Notes: generated by a model from the sequence alone, not told the origin. A DNA stretch of 64,000 bases from Hedera helix (GCA_947179155.2 OX359285.1:11713010-11777009), one strand, 5' to 3'; shown: positions 1 through 11,908, counted from the first letter of the stretch. A program made the numbers and translations.

Positions 1-1
1 T

Positions 2-744
2 TTTGAGACCGTTGCATTAACTGAAAAGTGCAACGTCATTTTACAAAAGAAGTTGCCTTCGAAATTGAAGGATCCAGGAAGTTTAACCATACCATGTACA
101 ATTGGAAGTCAACATTTCAGCTGATGCTTATGTAACTTGGGTGCAAGTATTAACCTCATGCCCTTTTTGATTTATCAACAATTGGGTCTTAAGGAAGCGT
201 CTCCTACAAATGTTATACTCTAGTTAGCGGACAAATCTCTTACATATCCACGAGGTATAGTGGAGGATGTGCTAGTTAAGGTTGATAAGTTCATATTTCC
301 AGCGGACTTTATTAATTTGGATTTTGAGGAGGACCGAGATATTCCTATCATCTTAGGAAGGCCGTTTCTTACCACTGGGAGAAATTTGATAGACGTTCAG
401 AAGGGGCAATTGACTATGAGAGAGCAGGACTAGGAAGTGATGTTTGATGTGTTGAAAGCAATGAAATTTCCTAGTGAGGTTGATGATTATTTAAGAGTTG
501 ATATTGTTGAGGATATTGTGAATGAGATGTTTTTGGGAAATAGTATCTGTGATCCACTGGAGAAGTCAATTAGTATAAAGGAAATTTCAGATTGTGAGCA
601 AGCTATGGAGTACGTGCAAATAATGGACTCTTCACCGAGGTTTACAATGTTCAAGCAACACTTTGAGGTACTTGATTACTTTGAAAATTCAAAGGCAAAT
701 GGAAATCCCTCATTTGATGTGCCACCTACTTTAAAGTTGAAGCA
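2..744 (+). pseudogene. Athila-1 protease and protease-RT linker, decayed
   Basis: Left-truncated Ty3/gypsy Athila-type polyprotein. Reading from base 2, the frame gives the protease motif region with LPSKLKDPGSLTIPCTIG followed by CNLGASINLMP. Athila proteases normally have D-L-G-A-S here, so the catalytic Asp appears changed to Asn. Further on, DIPIILGRPFLTTGR is the family's conserved C-terminal protease block. Stops interrupt the frame: TGA after SQHFS, TAG at 221-223 and TAG at 431-433; the two TAGs sit where a glutamine codon is expected. After 437 the frame is open through an acidic linker up to the ATTGC at 745-749, where Athila-2 is inserted. The coding sequence resumes at 3094. Family assignment is firm; it is not functional. 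Confidence 0.85.
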
Positions 745-749
745 ATTGC

Positions 750-2437
750 TGATAGAGCTAAATTATACGATATTTTTATTCCCTAATACTTATTTTTTAT
801 ATTTATTGTGTGCTTAAATGTTTAATTATTTAGCATATTTTGGTTTTAATAGGTTTTATAGGATTTTAGTTAATTTAGGCAATTTTATAGTATTTTTATA
901 TTTTTTTTATTTATGTGTTTTTTTTATAGTATTTTAGGTGTTTTATTTATTATTATGTGTTTTTAGGATTTCTAGTATTTTTATATTATTTTTAATTATT
1001 TTATATTATATTTTGTAGGAAAAATAAAGCTTGGGGGCAAATCTGTAAATTCTGCAAAAATCTGATAGCAAAATGGTAAAAAACTGGCACTGATAGCAAT
1101 TTGGTAAATAAACTGAAGTTGGCGACTGGTGGCAATTTCGTAATTTCGGAAGAAAAGTTGGTCCGCGCAATGCGTGGAAGACTTCAGAAATGGAGCTGAA
1201 ACGACGCCGTTTGGCATGCGTAGAAATAGAACAGCGGCCGCGCAATGCGCGGATAGCAGACATGAATAAAAATAACGTCGTTTAGGCGTCTGGGCTGCGT
1301 GCAATGCGCGGTTGCTGGCGTGTTGACCGGTCAAGGGGCGCGAATGACATGTTTGGCTGCGCATTAATGCTCGAAACGAGATTATTTCGGGAGTTTTGCT
1401 ACTTTTTGATTTCAAATTGGATTTTAATTCCAACTAGGGTTAGGATAATAATTATTTTTCTTTTTCTTTTATTTTTAATTGTAAATCCTATTAGGGTTTG
1501 GACAAGTTAGAAGCTTATAAATAGAGGGCCAACCTCTTATTATTGATAAGAAGTTTTTGGGAGTTATTTCTCCTAATTTTTTGGAGAGAGCTTTTCAACT
1601 AGTGGGTATTATTTTTATTATGTTTGGCTAATTTTATTTTTCAGTTCCAAAGGGATGTTAAACCTTATTTTTAATTAATGTTTTAATTGAGTTTTATAAT
1701 TTATTCCTTCATGCATGAGATTTATTCTTGATAGTCTGTTTTAATTATTTTATGATATTTGCTTGATTAATTTGATTTGGCCAGTTGAATTAATTAAGTT
1801 TTTGTCATATGCTAGATTAAGTTTTGATATTAAACAAACGATATTTTATCTGATCATAAGTAGAAGTTAATAATATTTGATTGTGGGCAAACTTTTGAAT
1901 ATTATTATGATTATCAAGATGACAAGTTAAATGGTCCGCGATGTTGAGATTGTTGCTTGGAATAATCTAATTCTCTAATTTTTAATGTAACTGTTATATT
2001 AAATCTAGACTGATAGTTCTAGGTTGTATGATAATTAGGGTCTTTTGTGAGCGATTGCTGCATTAGATTTATAATTTAAGGAGGATTTCGGGTAGTTTGG
2101 CGATTGTCGGTTATCTAGGATTATTAATTTCAATTGAAGGAAAAGATAATAATAACTTGATTAATTTGTTGATTAAAAGAAGGGGATACTGAACTAAAGA
2201 ACTGAAGTTTGTTTTAATTGATTTTTCTCATATTTATTTATTATTCAGTTTTATTTGTTTGTTTGAATTTTAATTAGTTAATAATTAATTCCAAACCCCC
2301 CATTTAATTAGATATTTTTGAAAATATTAGATTTATTAAAACAATTCACTCTCTGTGGGTTTGACTCTTACTTTCACTACTACATTAATATTTTTCAAAG
2401 TAAGATTTTTTTTTTGCTTGCTTGCGACAGCACACCA
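750..2437 (+). repeat. 5' LTR of Athila-2
   Basis: A 1688-bp LTR starting TGATAG and ending CACACCA. Its last ~80 bp are repeated at 3007-3088. It holds a TATA box (1516-1524) and a GC-rich block (about 1150-1330) with repeated CGCGCAATGCGCGG-like palindromes and an ACGACGCCGTTT motif. The length fits Athila LTRs. Confidence 0.85.
1516..1524 (+). promoter_or_regulatory. TATA box of Athila-2 LTR
   Basis: TATAAATAG, followed by a leader typical of an LTR R/U5 region. It is placed in the 3' half of the LTR, where the U3/R boundary is expected. No direct evidence of transcription. Confidence 0.6.
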
Positions 2438-2442
2438 AATTT

Positions 2443-2460
2443 TAGCGCCGTTGCCAGAGA
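2443..2460 (+). other. Primer binding site, tRNA-Asp type (Athila-2)
   Basis: TAGCGCCGTTGCCAGAGA, five bases after the LTR end. It matches the Athila consensus TGGCGCCGTTGCCGGGGA, complementary to the 3' end of plant tRNA-Asp, with a few changes. It fixes the 5' LTR boundary. Confidence 0.85.
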
Positions 2461-2573
2461 GTGTTTTGTTTTAATTTATTCTTTATTTTCTTTGTAGTTC
2501 ATTTTGCTAGTTTATTTATTTATTTATTTTTTTTTTCATAGTTTAATTGAGTGTACAGGTGAAGGAGAAAAGC

Positions 2574-3089
2574 ATGGCTTGGAACCAAAACGATGATTAT
2601 TTTAATGCGGTAAAAATTTCTTCTCTTCAACAACAAGTTGATGAACTAACTTCTGTTATCTATGCCTGGGCTATAGGTAGAGGACAACCAATGAAGGCTT
2701 GTAGGATTTGTTCCATAGTAGGACATCCAACGGAGTTGTGTCCAATGCTTCGAGAGGAGTCCCATGGACAAGTAAATGATGCAGATGGTTTCCTTAGACC
2801 ACAAGGGAACTATGATCCTTATTCAAACACGTACTACTCAGAATGGTGGGATCGTCCAAATTTTAGCTATGGGAATCCACAAGTGCACCAACTTGCAAGT
2901 CAACATTGGCCAGATTACCAACAGTTCAATCAGACATATCCCAACGATCAAGAAACAAATGTGAATATTCAGCGTATAAGTATTCAATCAGACATATCCC
3001 AACGTATAGGTTTGACTTTTAGTTTAACTATTACATTAATATTTTTCAAAGTAAGATTTTATTTTTGGTTGCTTGCGACAACACACTAA
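2574..3089 (+). pseudogene. Athila-2 gag fragment with zinc knuckle
   Basis: Short open frame starting at ATG 2574. Residues 20-30 are a hydrophobic helical stretch and residues 43-56 form a CX2CX4HX4C zinc knuckle (C43, C46, H51, C56; CRICSIVGHPTELCP). After it comes a Tyr/Asn/Gln-rich tail like Athila Gag C-termini. The frame then runs into the remnant of the 3' LTR at about 3007, so the true protein end is lost. A 20-bp direct repeat near 2929 and 2984 lies close to the deletion junction and may have taken part in it. The N-terminal Gag region of autonomous Athila elements is absent. Confidence 0.7.
3007..3088 (+). repeat. Truncated 3' LTR of Athila-2
   Basis: This 82-bp piece matches the end of the 5' LTR (2358-2437), from the GGTTTGAC block through the GCTTGCGACA block to the terminal CACACYA. 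All upstream LTR sequence is missing. Confidence 0.8.
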
Positions 3090-3093
3090 TTGC

Positions 3094-4190
3094 CTAACTA
3101 TCTCAGGTATGCTTATTTGGGCGAGACATCTACTCTGCCTGCTATTATTTCAGCATCGTTGGACGAGGTTCAAGAAGAAAAATTATTACAGGTGCTTCGA
3201 GAGTGCAAATCAGCTATTGGATTGGTGTTAGCGGATATTAGAGGTATTAGTCCTTCAATTTAATTTGCATGCATAAAATTTTAATGGAGGATAATACAAA
3301 GCTAGTAGTTGATCAACAGAGAAGACTAAACCCAATTATGAAGGAGGTGGTAAGGAAAGAAATAATTAAGTGGCTAGATGCTGGGATTATCTACCCAATG
3401 TCAGACAGTGCTTGGGTAAGTCCAGTTCATTGTGTTTCGAAGAAAGGTGATATGACAGTTGTTCCTAACAAGAATAATGAGTTGATTCCAATGAGAACAG
3501 TTATGGGGTGGCGAGTTTGTTTGGATTATAGGAAGTTGAATAAAGCCACACGTAAGGATCATTTCCCATTGCCATTCATTGATCAGATGTTGGATCGACT
3601 TGGGGGACTTGAATATTACTGTTTGTTAGACGGGTACTCGGGATACAACTAGATAGCCATTGCACCAAAAAATCAAGAGAAAACGACATTTACATGTCCA
3701 TATGGAACATTCGCTTTCAGGAGAATGTCTTTTGGATTGTGTAATGCACCAACAACTTTTCAACGGTGCATGATGGCGATATTCTCAGATATAGTCGAGC
3801 GAAATTTGGAAGTCTTTATGGATGATTTTTTGGTGTTTGGTGATACATTTGATGCATGTTTGGAGAATCTAACTTTGGTGCTGAGAAGATGTATGGAAAC
3901 AAATTTGGTATTAAATTGGGAAAACATCCACTTCATGGTTCAAGAAGGGATTATTCTGGGGCATCGGGTGTCAGTGAAGGGTATTGAAGTTGATAAAGCA
4001 AAGATTGAAGCCATTGAGAAGTTGCCTCCACCGAGTTTAGTGAAGGGTATTCGTAGTTTCTTGAGACATGCAGGGTTTTACTGAAGGTTCATTAAGGATT
4101 TCTCCAGGATCACAAAGCCGTTGTGCAATTTATTAGAGAAAGAGGTCCCGTTTAAGTTTGATGAAGCATGCCTCACAGCATTTGGGATTT
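3094..4190 (+). pseudogene. Athila-1 reverse transcriptase, decayed
   Basis: Continues Athila-1 pol after the Athila-2 insertion. Visible blocks in order: DEVQEEKLLQVLRECKSAIG leader, VCLDYRKLNKATRKDHFPLP, LLDGYSGYN, FGLCNAPTTFQRCM, and the catalytic FMDDFLVFG (Asp pair at about 3820). Then comes GHRVSVKGIEVDKAKIEAIE, the RT thumb. A TAG at 3650-3652 replaces the expected glutamine of GYNQI, and TGA at 4081-4083 replaces the arginine of FYRRF; both fit C-to-T change. There is also a stop near 3260. RNase H is cut off near 4190, where an unrelated LTR-like sequence begins. The YxDD-equivalent motif is intact, but the protein cannot be made. Confidence 0.88.
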
Positions 4191-5345
4191 TGATGAAGCC
4201 AACATTTCTAGTAAGGCTAGACGCAGCTGCGTGAGATGTGAAGCACCTGCGTCGGAAGATTTCAACGCAGCTGCGTGAGTTGTGAAGCAGCCGCGTCAAA
4301 AGGCGAGTAAGTGGTTTCCCCACATTGTTGAGTAGTTGCTGAGTCAGTTTTGATGGGCAGTTAAGTTGCTTAAGTGTAGGTAATTAAATAGAAAGCTAGA
4401 GAGCCAGAGAGAGGGGGAGACGCCAGGGAGATCTGGAGAAGAGAAATAAAACAAGTTCAGCGTTGGTGAGAAATCCTGAAGCTTGGTGCAAAGAAGAGCA
4501 ACAAGGCATTATTAGTTTATCTCTAACCTTTGTACTTTAAATATTGTAACTTGTTATGGTCGGAACTTATTCATCTGTACTTCATTTAAATTTGAATATG
4601 AACTAATTACTTTTGTTTAGGGTTTGCAATGAAATTATTTGTTTGATCTAAATCGAGTTATTACTTGTTCGTGTTGGATACATGTGAAGGTTGACTATCA
4701 TACTAGTTTTAATTGTATTAATTACCTGGCCAGTAATTAACTTGGTTTTTCATTTAGAATCGAGAGAAGAGTATGAAAATAGGCCCATATATGGTAGCAT
4801 GTGATTATAGTTTGTTAACATAATTTGTGATTGAGATAGAAATATATTTAATCGCCACGTGTAATTAGTAGAGAACCTGAGCTTATGATCCTTTTAAATT
4901 CAGCATTCATAGAAATATAGATTGTTGGTTTAAATGGGATGTTCTTCTTTAGTCTATTCCATGATCGATAGAATTGGGGGAGATTTGCTGTATAATAATC
5001 GAGAGATATTATTTCAGCTTAGTTAAGAGTTCTTAATTAGCAACTCATTGCTTGTAATTTAACTTAACAGTAATAATTAGGTTCAGTTGATGACATATAG
5101 TTAAATTATAAACCCTAAATGTTGCTTAACATAGAGATCTCTAGTTTGGAGTAATTTAATCTTTGATATTAATTTCAGAACTTAACAATATTTTCAATTC
5201 AAAAGAATTCAAATGATGTTATTTCAATTATTAACTAGTCATTCCATACTTTATTTGTAAATCCTCGTGGGAATGATACCTTGCTAGCCTTGTACTACGA
5301 TTAGACCACGTACACTTGCGTGGAGTATTTTCTTAAATGAAAAAA
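4191..5345 (+). repeat. Athila-type LTR fragment
   Basis: Non-coding. Its right end has a GAATGATACC block followed by GTACACTTGCGTGG, the pattern seen before the LTR end in Athila-3 (about 32260-32320). This supports an Athila-type LTR. At 4216-4299 there is a two-copy direct repeat of about 45 bp containing the palindrome ACGCAGCTGCGT. No primer binding site follows, so it is either a 3' LTR or a truncated copy. The left boundary with Athila-1 RT is not precise. Confidence 0.5.
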
Positions 5346-5564
5346 GGCGAATAATATACTTTGTAATGTTATTAGTTTATTAATAAAAGTTTTAAGGCAT
5401 TTCTTTATTCATGATTAATTTGCTGAATTAATTAAATGGATAAACTCATAGTTTTGAGCAATACTTTTAGAATCATGATGAGGATCATGCTAATGAGATT
5501 TAAATTCTTGATAGTTCAAAAACTAAAATGTTCATAATCTTGGGATCACTAAAAGGGGGATTAT
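5346..5564. other. AT-rich spacer, nothing recognised
   Basis: No coding potential seen. It ends in AAAAGGGGGATTAT directly before the 5565 LTR. This resembles a polypurine tract, so part of the spacer could be the 3' untranslated end of an element whose 3' LTR is 5565-8931. Confidence 0.3.
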
Positions 5565-5601
5565 TGTAAGACCCCGACTTTTATGAAATACAATTTAATT
5601 T

Positions 5602-5605
<4 letters not shown>

Positions 5606-5671
<66 letters not shown>
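5606..5671. repeat. (TA)n microsatellite
   Basis: About 33 uninterrupted AT dinucleotides near the start of the 5565-8931 LTR, followed by a T-run and a short CT tract. Confidence 0.95.
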
Positions 5672-5679
<8 letters not shown>

Positions 5680-6403
5680 TTCTCTCTCTCTGAAATGGTA
5701 AATGGTTAAATAAACAAATGTTAAGTTCAAATTTTATTTGTCCAAATTTTATTTTGTTGGAGGATATTCGTTTTGTCGAAAAATATTCTTTTTGTCAGGT
5801 AATATTCATTCTGTCGGGGAATATTCGATTCGTACAACGGCGCCGAAATAACCAAACATTAGTGGACCCCACAACGAAATATTATCGGATATAAAAAAGA
5901 TGACAGCAGTAACATTTTTAAATAAAAATGGTCTACGATACTATCACTTTTAACTATTAAAATAACCGATGGTAAAGGAATAGTAAAACACTGTATTGCA
6001 TAGTAATATACGGTATTGCACAGTATCATACGGTATATCACAATGTTTCATATTATTGAACTGATACAATGACTACTGTACAATATTGACTTTATTGAAC
6101 CAATAATCGTTATATGCATAATAATTCTTATTATTGAACTAATAATTGTCACAGTTGCATATGCACAGTAATTTACATTACTGAATCAATAATTGTCATT
6201 ACACAGTAACGTGCTCTTTCTTTTATTATTGTTTTTTCTTTGTATTACTGTTGTCATTATTATGATGTTGATTTAACTGTTGTATTTTATTATTAGTTAG
6301 TATTTCTGCTGGTATTATGAGTCTCTAATTTAGAAAGCCAACTACATTGCAATTATAACAATTGGTTATAATAGTGAATAATTGGTGAATTATTGTTAAA
6401 ATA

Positions 6404-6563
6404 ATTTATAAAGTTATTTTTTTTATATAAAGTTAATTATTTTATATATAAAGTTAATTATTTTATATATAAAGTTAATTGATTTATATAAAGTTAATTG
6501 TTCTATATATAAGGTTAATTGATTTATATATAAAGTTAGTTGTTTTATATATAGAGGTAGTTG
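6404..6563. repeat. ~21-bp tandem repeat in LTR
   Basis: Six to seven imperfect copies of a unit like TTTTATATATAAAGTTAATTA. Each unit contains the short palindrome TATATATA. The array lies upstream of the TATA box at 6789, within the presumed U3 region. Confidence 0.85.
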
Positions 6564-6788
6564 TTTTATTAAATCAATGATATAGATTAAAGAAAATCTG
6601 AAATGAATGATATAGATTAAAGATAATATAATAATAATAGAAATTGAAATGAACAGTGTAGATTAAAGATGATTTTTAAATAAATAGCTTAGATTAAAGA
6701 AATCTTAAAAGATAAAATGTGTGGTATGAATTATATATTATCTTGAAATATACGGTTTGGATTAAATTAGAAAATCTTGGATTTTAGC

Positions 6789-6797
6789 TATAAATAG
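6789..6797 (+). promoter_or_regulatory. TATA box of the 5565-8931 LTR
   Basis: TATAAATAG in an otherwise ordinary AT-rich context, followed about 30-40 bp later by a plausible transcription start region. It is consistent with plus-strand orientation of the LTR. Confidence 0.5.
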
Positions 6798-7929
6798 ATG
6801 CTTTAACTTAAGATTTTTTTCATAACTTTCTTACATATATTTTCTTCCACTCTCTACAAATTTATTAAGGTAAGTTTCTCTCTATGATTGCTAGGCTACC
6901 TTATGTATTGGTAAACATCAGTTAGAGTGCTACATTTATATTCCAATTCATTCATAATTTTGAAATCTTATGCATTCTTCTTTGAATTCTCAAGTGGATT
7001 TTTCTTATATACAATAACTCTTTTGAAAAATCATAGTAAATTCATTATTTGTCAAAATTTAATGAATTCAAAGCCTGTCTTTTCAGTTTTTTCATCCTTT
7101 ACAACTTTGAAGAAAGAAGAAAAGTCATCTGAAATCATCTTCATGGCTTAAAATGCTAAAAATCATAACTTATTTTGATTTTCGTCAATATTTTCAGTCT
7201 TAGTTCTAAAAATTCATAACTCATTCATATTAACTCTGAATTGAGTGATTCTTGAGTCTATGTCATGTATCTTTTCGAGAGTAACATTATTTTGAAAACA
7301 TAAAGAGAATTTATAAACTCTAGAAGACCGAAAAGTTAGATTCTTTACTGCTACATAGACAAACTAGGAAGGATTTGTTCGGCCGTAAATTTTACGTCAC
7401 AGTATCAAGGTAAGGGGTATCATTCATTTCATACTCATAAAAGGGTATCATTTTCTTTCTTACTTGTAAGGGATACCATTTTTTTTCATACTCTTAAACT
7501 TATTATGGTAAGTACTATTTGGTAAAACTTCATGAAATGATTATATGTTCCTTAATAATTTGTGCTTCATTTAATATCATTTCAATTGAACATTCCTATT
7601 TTTCTGATCCGTTCTATTGAACTTTTACTGTTATTTTTGAACTATAGATCTTGAATATCATTCTTGAATTTGACTCCACATCATGCTGACAATTAGAACA
7701 TTATTTGAATATGCACAAAGTAAAATTGTAAACTTTCGATAGTTATTGTTTATCCTGTTTCTTCTGTTCATCATTTATATCATTGTTATTTGTACTGATA
7801 ATTAAGAATCAAGTTGTTGTAAATATCTTTGGTCTGAGTTCAAAGATAATTGATGAATATTTGTGGTATAGGGCATAGATGATTCAAGATAGGATAAAGG
7901 CAATATAATTGTTGAGTATCTTTTAGGGC

Positions 7930-8420
7930 ACGTAGTGATTGTTCTCTTTGGCCTAGGGCAAAGAAGAACTGTTGTTTGGTATGATTATGACCAAATGCTG
8001 TAGACTAGTATGATCATGACCATTGGTGTTATATTTGAATATCTTTGGCCCGTTGTGCAAAGATGAACTATTATTTGGTATGATTATGACCAAAGGCCGT
8101 AGACTGGTATGATCATGACCATTGATATTATATTTGAATATCTTTGGCCCGTAGTACAAAGATGAACTTTTATTTGGTATGATTATGACCAAAGGTTGTA
8201 GACTGGTATGATCATGACCATTTGTGTTATATTTGAATATCTTTGGCCCATAGTGCAAAGATGAACTGTTATTTGGTATGATTATGACCAAAGGTTGTAC
8301 TAGTATGATTATGACCATTAGTGTTATATTTGAATATCTTTGGCCAGTAGTATAAAGATGAACTATTAACTTGCATGATTATGATCAAGAACTATGAATT
8401 TGTATGATCATGACCAGTGG
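7930..8420. repeat. 99-bp tandem repeat, ~4-5 copies
   Basis: The unit contains ATATCTTTGGCCCGTAGT, TGGTATGATTATGACCAAA and TGGTATGATCATGACCAT blocks, repeated every 99 bp. Because 99 is a multiple of three, the minus strand shows a long repetitive open frame (7953-8318). That frame is a by-product of the repeat and not a likely gene. GGTATGATTATGACC and GGTATGATCATGACC recur within each unit as sub-repeats. Confidence 0.9.
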
Positions 8421-8931
8421 TGTTTGAGATGATAAAGGTTGATAGTGATTTTTATGAAAAAGAGAAGCTAGTCAACATCATGATAAACATAATTTTTCTA
8501 ATGGTTGTTGTTCTGCTGCAGCTGTTGATCTAAACTTTGTTTAATAACTTAACTGTAGTTGTTCATTTAAAACTTGTTATTTATTATATTCAATTAAGAA
8601 CTCAACTACTGAAGACTAATGATAATTTATTCATCATTATCGTAGTTATGATATTTTCTTACTGGGCTATTTGAGCCCACCCTTTCTTTTTGTTCCATTG
8701 TTCTTCAGTTAATGAGAGTGTAGCTGGGGCTAGCCAGGGAATGGAGTGATGGTCCGAGTATGTAGATGATAGTTTTCACCATGTTGTATAATAGTGTGTC
8801 AATAATAGTGAAGACTTAGTTGTGTATTATTGAGTTCTGTATTTTTGTGTTTTACACTATTTTGTATTAGTTGTTGTGTATTTTGAAGTCTCAAGTTTGC
8901 GTTGTGTGGGCCTGGATTTGGGGACATCACA

Positions 8932-9857
8932 ATTAGTGAATCTGGATAGATTAGTACATACTATTCTTGCTCTTACGAAGAGGATGACTGATATCATAAT
9001 AAGTTGTGTGAAGACACTACATCAAGTATGTTGGTGCTTATTAGAGAATAAGTTCATTGAACATGACTCACTTAAGGAATACCTAATGGAGTTTTACTTG
9101 CCTATCCATTGGAGTTTCTTAAGTGATAGTAGTACATGTGATCCTTTGACTTAAGATCATCACAATACCTTGTGTATGATGAGTTTTATTTCAGCATATT
9201 CCTTAAGACTTTTTAGGTATAACAAAGAATATGTTCGAATATAATAAGTTATACATGAAGGTAGGTGAATGGTCAACAAATGATCTACCACTTCCAGTAA
9301 AGAAAGAGAATGTCCTATGTAATTCGATAAATGACAACTCAGAAATCCTTCGCCAATGTAGAGTAAAAATTAAAAAGGAGTTTCTAATTTATATTAGAGT
9401 TTTTACATTTGTGAATTGAAATGCATATGATCAAATAAAAGAAGACTTGACAGTAATTCCATGTCTTATATTTGATTGGGACATTGTATAGCAGAATGAT
9501 TGAATCGTACAGTAACTATTCGCTAAAAGGTTATTTTAGGATCAAATATTGAAATCTATATTATTTAGAAAGTCGTTGATCGCTAAGGGAGCTTACCTTT
9601 ATTGTGAAATAAATATTATTTATTAAATGAATTAAATAGTTTAATTCATTATGTAAATACGATTAGAATGGTTCTAATTCATTTATTCTACAACCAATTT
9701 AATATAGAGAACCTAAAGGGTCACACCGAAAAAATATTTATTTTAGAAGTGGATGACTTAATTGTAATGATAAATTAAGTATATTTAATTTATAATATGA
9801 TGATAGATTAAATTAAATAACTTAATATTTATAATTATGTATTTTGAAAATATTAAT
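8932..9857 (+). repeat. Unclassified old repeat, left arm
   Basis: Sequence between the 5565-8931 LTR and Tekay-1. It continues at 22586 after removal of Tekay-1 (near-duplicated TTAAT/CTAAT). It looks like a non-coding LTR or leader region, with AT-rich stretches after 9600. The two short frames (8876-9154 and 9231-9419) carry no motif I recognise. I cannot assign a family. Confidence 0.4.
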
Positions 9858-11490
9858 TGTGACGCCACCAAATTCGGGTCTCAAATACCCGGATCTGGTC
9901 ATCCCGATCCAATACAAATATTCACCTCTAAACAACATACAATAACTAAATGCGGAATAATAAACTTATGTTGTTCATTCAAAAGGTGTTACTAGTCCCA
10001 AGATACGATAACCTTACACAAAAGTGAACCAATACCCTTAATAAAGTACTTAGGGTTTATATTACATAACAAGTAATTTAACTAAAAGGCTGCATCTTGA
10101 AGTCTATCACTTCATCTTTCCCTTACCCTTGTTCTTCCCATAAGTCTCTGGTTTCACTACAATAAGGTTTCATGATATAGCAAAGTTGAGCAACTAATTT
10201 GCTCAATAAGCTTAAATAACAACAACAACAATATATCATGAATGAAAGGGAATAACTGAACAATTCAATAACATGAATAACATAAGTAGGAATAATGATT
10301 TGCTTTTAGAATTAAGATAGTCAAATAGACTATGAACTATAAATATCCACTGGAGTCAATAGCAGGTTGACCCAATGGTTACTACCAGAAATATGTACCC
10401 GAGGGGATCTGCCTCAGTACAATATGTGTATGCATAACATTTAATTTCCGTATTTTGTACCTGATATTAGATACAGGGTACTCCCCTATAATAAAGGGGT
10501 GTTCGTAATAGTCTAAGAATTTACATCTTTAATGATTTGGATAGCTTTTAAAATCTTTAACATAAATGTCTAGCCGAACAATGGCTTAGACCTACTTTGA
10601 ACAATTCCTTAAACAGTAGAACAATAATTTAAGTACAAGCCAAGGACTGTACAATATCAAGTGCAACAAGTGAGATTAACAACAATATCGATGTGGAATA
10701 ATTGTAAAGTAATTAAACCACTCAAAGCATGCTTGGCATTGCAGTTCAAGCTTAACTAAATAATTTGCTCAATGAAATGAGTTTAGAGATAAGGAACTTG
10801 CCTGTGTGCTCGACTACAATTAACGTCTAGCTTTAATTAACTTGATTGAAAAGACCTAACATTAATAAAATTGGCCTAACAATTAACACTGTGTATAATG
10901 GTATGGATACACTTACTAAGACTATTCAATTAACACAGAAGTCAAGCACATAACACACATAGTCAACATGTTATCATTAACCCTTTAGATAATTAATCAA
11001 ACTTAGGTTGATGATTTAAGAATTTAACTAAGATTTTATTACGTGTTAAACACTTATTAAACTTTGAAACAATTTTCTATACTTACTTAATTAATACTCT
11101 AATAAATACTTATGTTTTATATCCTCAAATTATGTTTACCTATTATTTAATGGTTAATTAAATAATAATTAATTAAATGATAAAACTTATCTATGTTGGA
11201 TTGTCATTGATAACCAAAATCAAAAGCTTTCTGCTCTCCTATCGTCGGGTGAATCGTCACTCAACGATTTGTACTGTCTGTCGTAGCAGACTTACTCTAC
11301 AACTCATAAGGTCTGCCTCAACAACCCATTCGACGAACAAAAATAGTTCTACAATCGGTGTGATCTCACCCTACGATCACTATGCAATGACCGAGACCTG
11401 GCTGAGGCTACACTATGATAGCCGAGGGCTCGGCCGAGGCCACTCTACGATAGCCGAAGGCTTGGCCGAGGCCGCTCGACGATAGCCGAA

Positions 11491-11908
11491 GGCTTGGCGT
11501 AGGCCACTCTACGATCTACCTGACACATGTCGAGACGATTCTACAATCGTCGAGTGAAATTCTATGTTCGATATAATCCACTCTACGATCGCCGAGACTA
11601 CTCTACGTTTCCCAAGAATGATGTTAATTTTTTACATGTGAGGTCTACGATCAGAGTGCGTTCACTATATAATCGTAGAGTTCACACTACCACTTATAGA
11701 AGGCTTGGCCTAGGCCACTCTACGATCTACCTGACACATGCCGAGACGATTCTACAATCGTCGAGTGAAATTCTATGTTCGATAGAATGCACTCTACGAT
11801 CGCCGAGACTACTCTACGTTTCCCAACAATGATGTTAATTTTTTACATGTGAGCTCTACGATCGGAGTGCATTCACTATATGATCGTAGAGTTCACGCTA
11901 CCACTTAC
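11491..11908. repeat. 211-bp tandem duplication in Tekay-1 3' LTR
   Basis: Two copies, both beginning GGCTTGGC (11491 and 11702). Each contains several CTCTACGATC motifs and their reverse complement GATCGTAGAGT. The other LTR has a single copy (about 20945-21150), so the duplication arose after insertion or during reverse transcription. Confidence 0.9.

Larger units (their letters stand above)
750..3088 (+). mobile_element. Athila-2, non-autonomous internally deleted LTR element
   Basis: Inserted in the pol gene of Athila-1. It starts TGATAG and ends CACACTA, and is flanked by a perfect 5-bp duplication ATTGC (745-749 and 3089-3093). Removing it rejoins the linker to the RT region of the host element, which confirms the boundaries. 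It has a full 5' LTR, a tRNA-Asp-type primer binding site, a short gag fragment with one zinc knuckle, and only the last ~82 bp of the 3' LTR. No protease, RT or integrase is present, so it would need proteins from another element. The missing 3' LTR body must have been lost after insertion, since both target duplications survive. Confidence 0.87.
5565..8931 (+). mobile_element. Solo or 3' LTR of a Ty3/gypsy element
   Basis: Begins TGTAAGACCCC and ends GGGGACATCACA (3367 bp), the terminal pattern of large Tekay/Del-type LTRs. Flanks are ATTAT (5560-5564) and ATTAG (8932-8936), a 5-bp duplication with one mismatch, which favours a solo LTR. A purine tract just upstream (AAAAGGGGGA) is the argument for a 3' LTR instead. 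No primer binding site follows the right end. It contains a TATA box at 6789, a (TA)n tract, a 21-bp repeat and a 99-bp tandem repeat. The small open frames inside show no family resemblance. Confidence 0.7.

Noticed and set aside
7953..8318. Long minus-strand frame with repeated protein units
   Set aside because: It is created by a 99-bp tandem repeat (a multiple of three) inside an LTR. No start context, no domain, and the repeat is equally regular in all frames.
7930..8420. CRISPR-like regular spacing
   Set aside because: Units are near-identical along their whole 99 bp, without unique spacers, and the DNA is plant nuclear.
9231..9419. Possible short host gene
   Set aside because: 62 codons, no motif, no splice context I can support, and embedded in repeat-like DNA.
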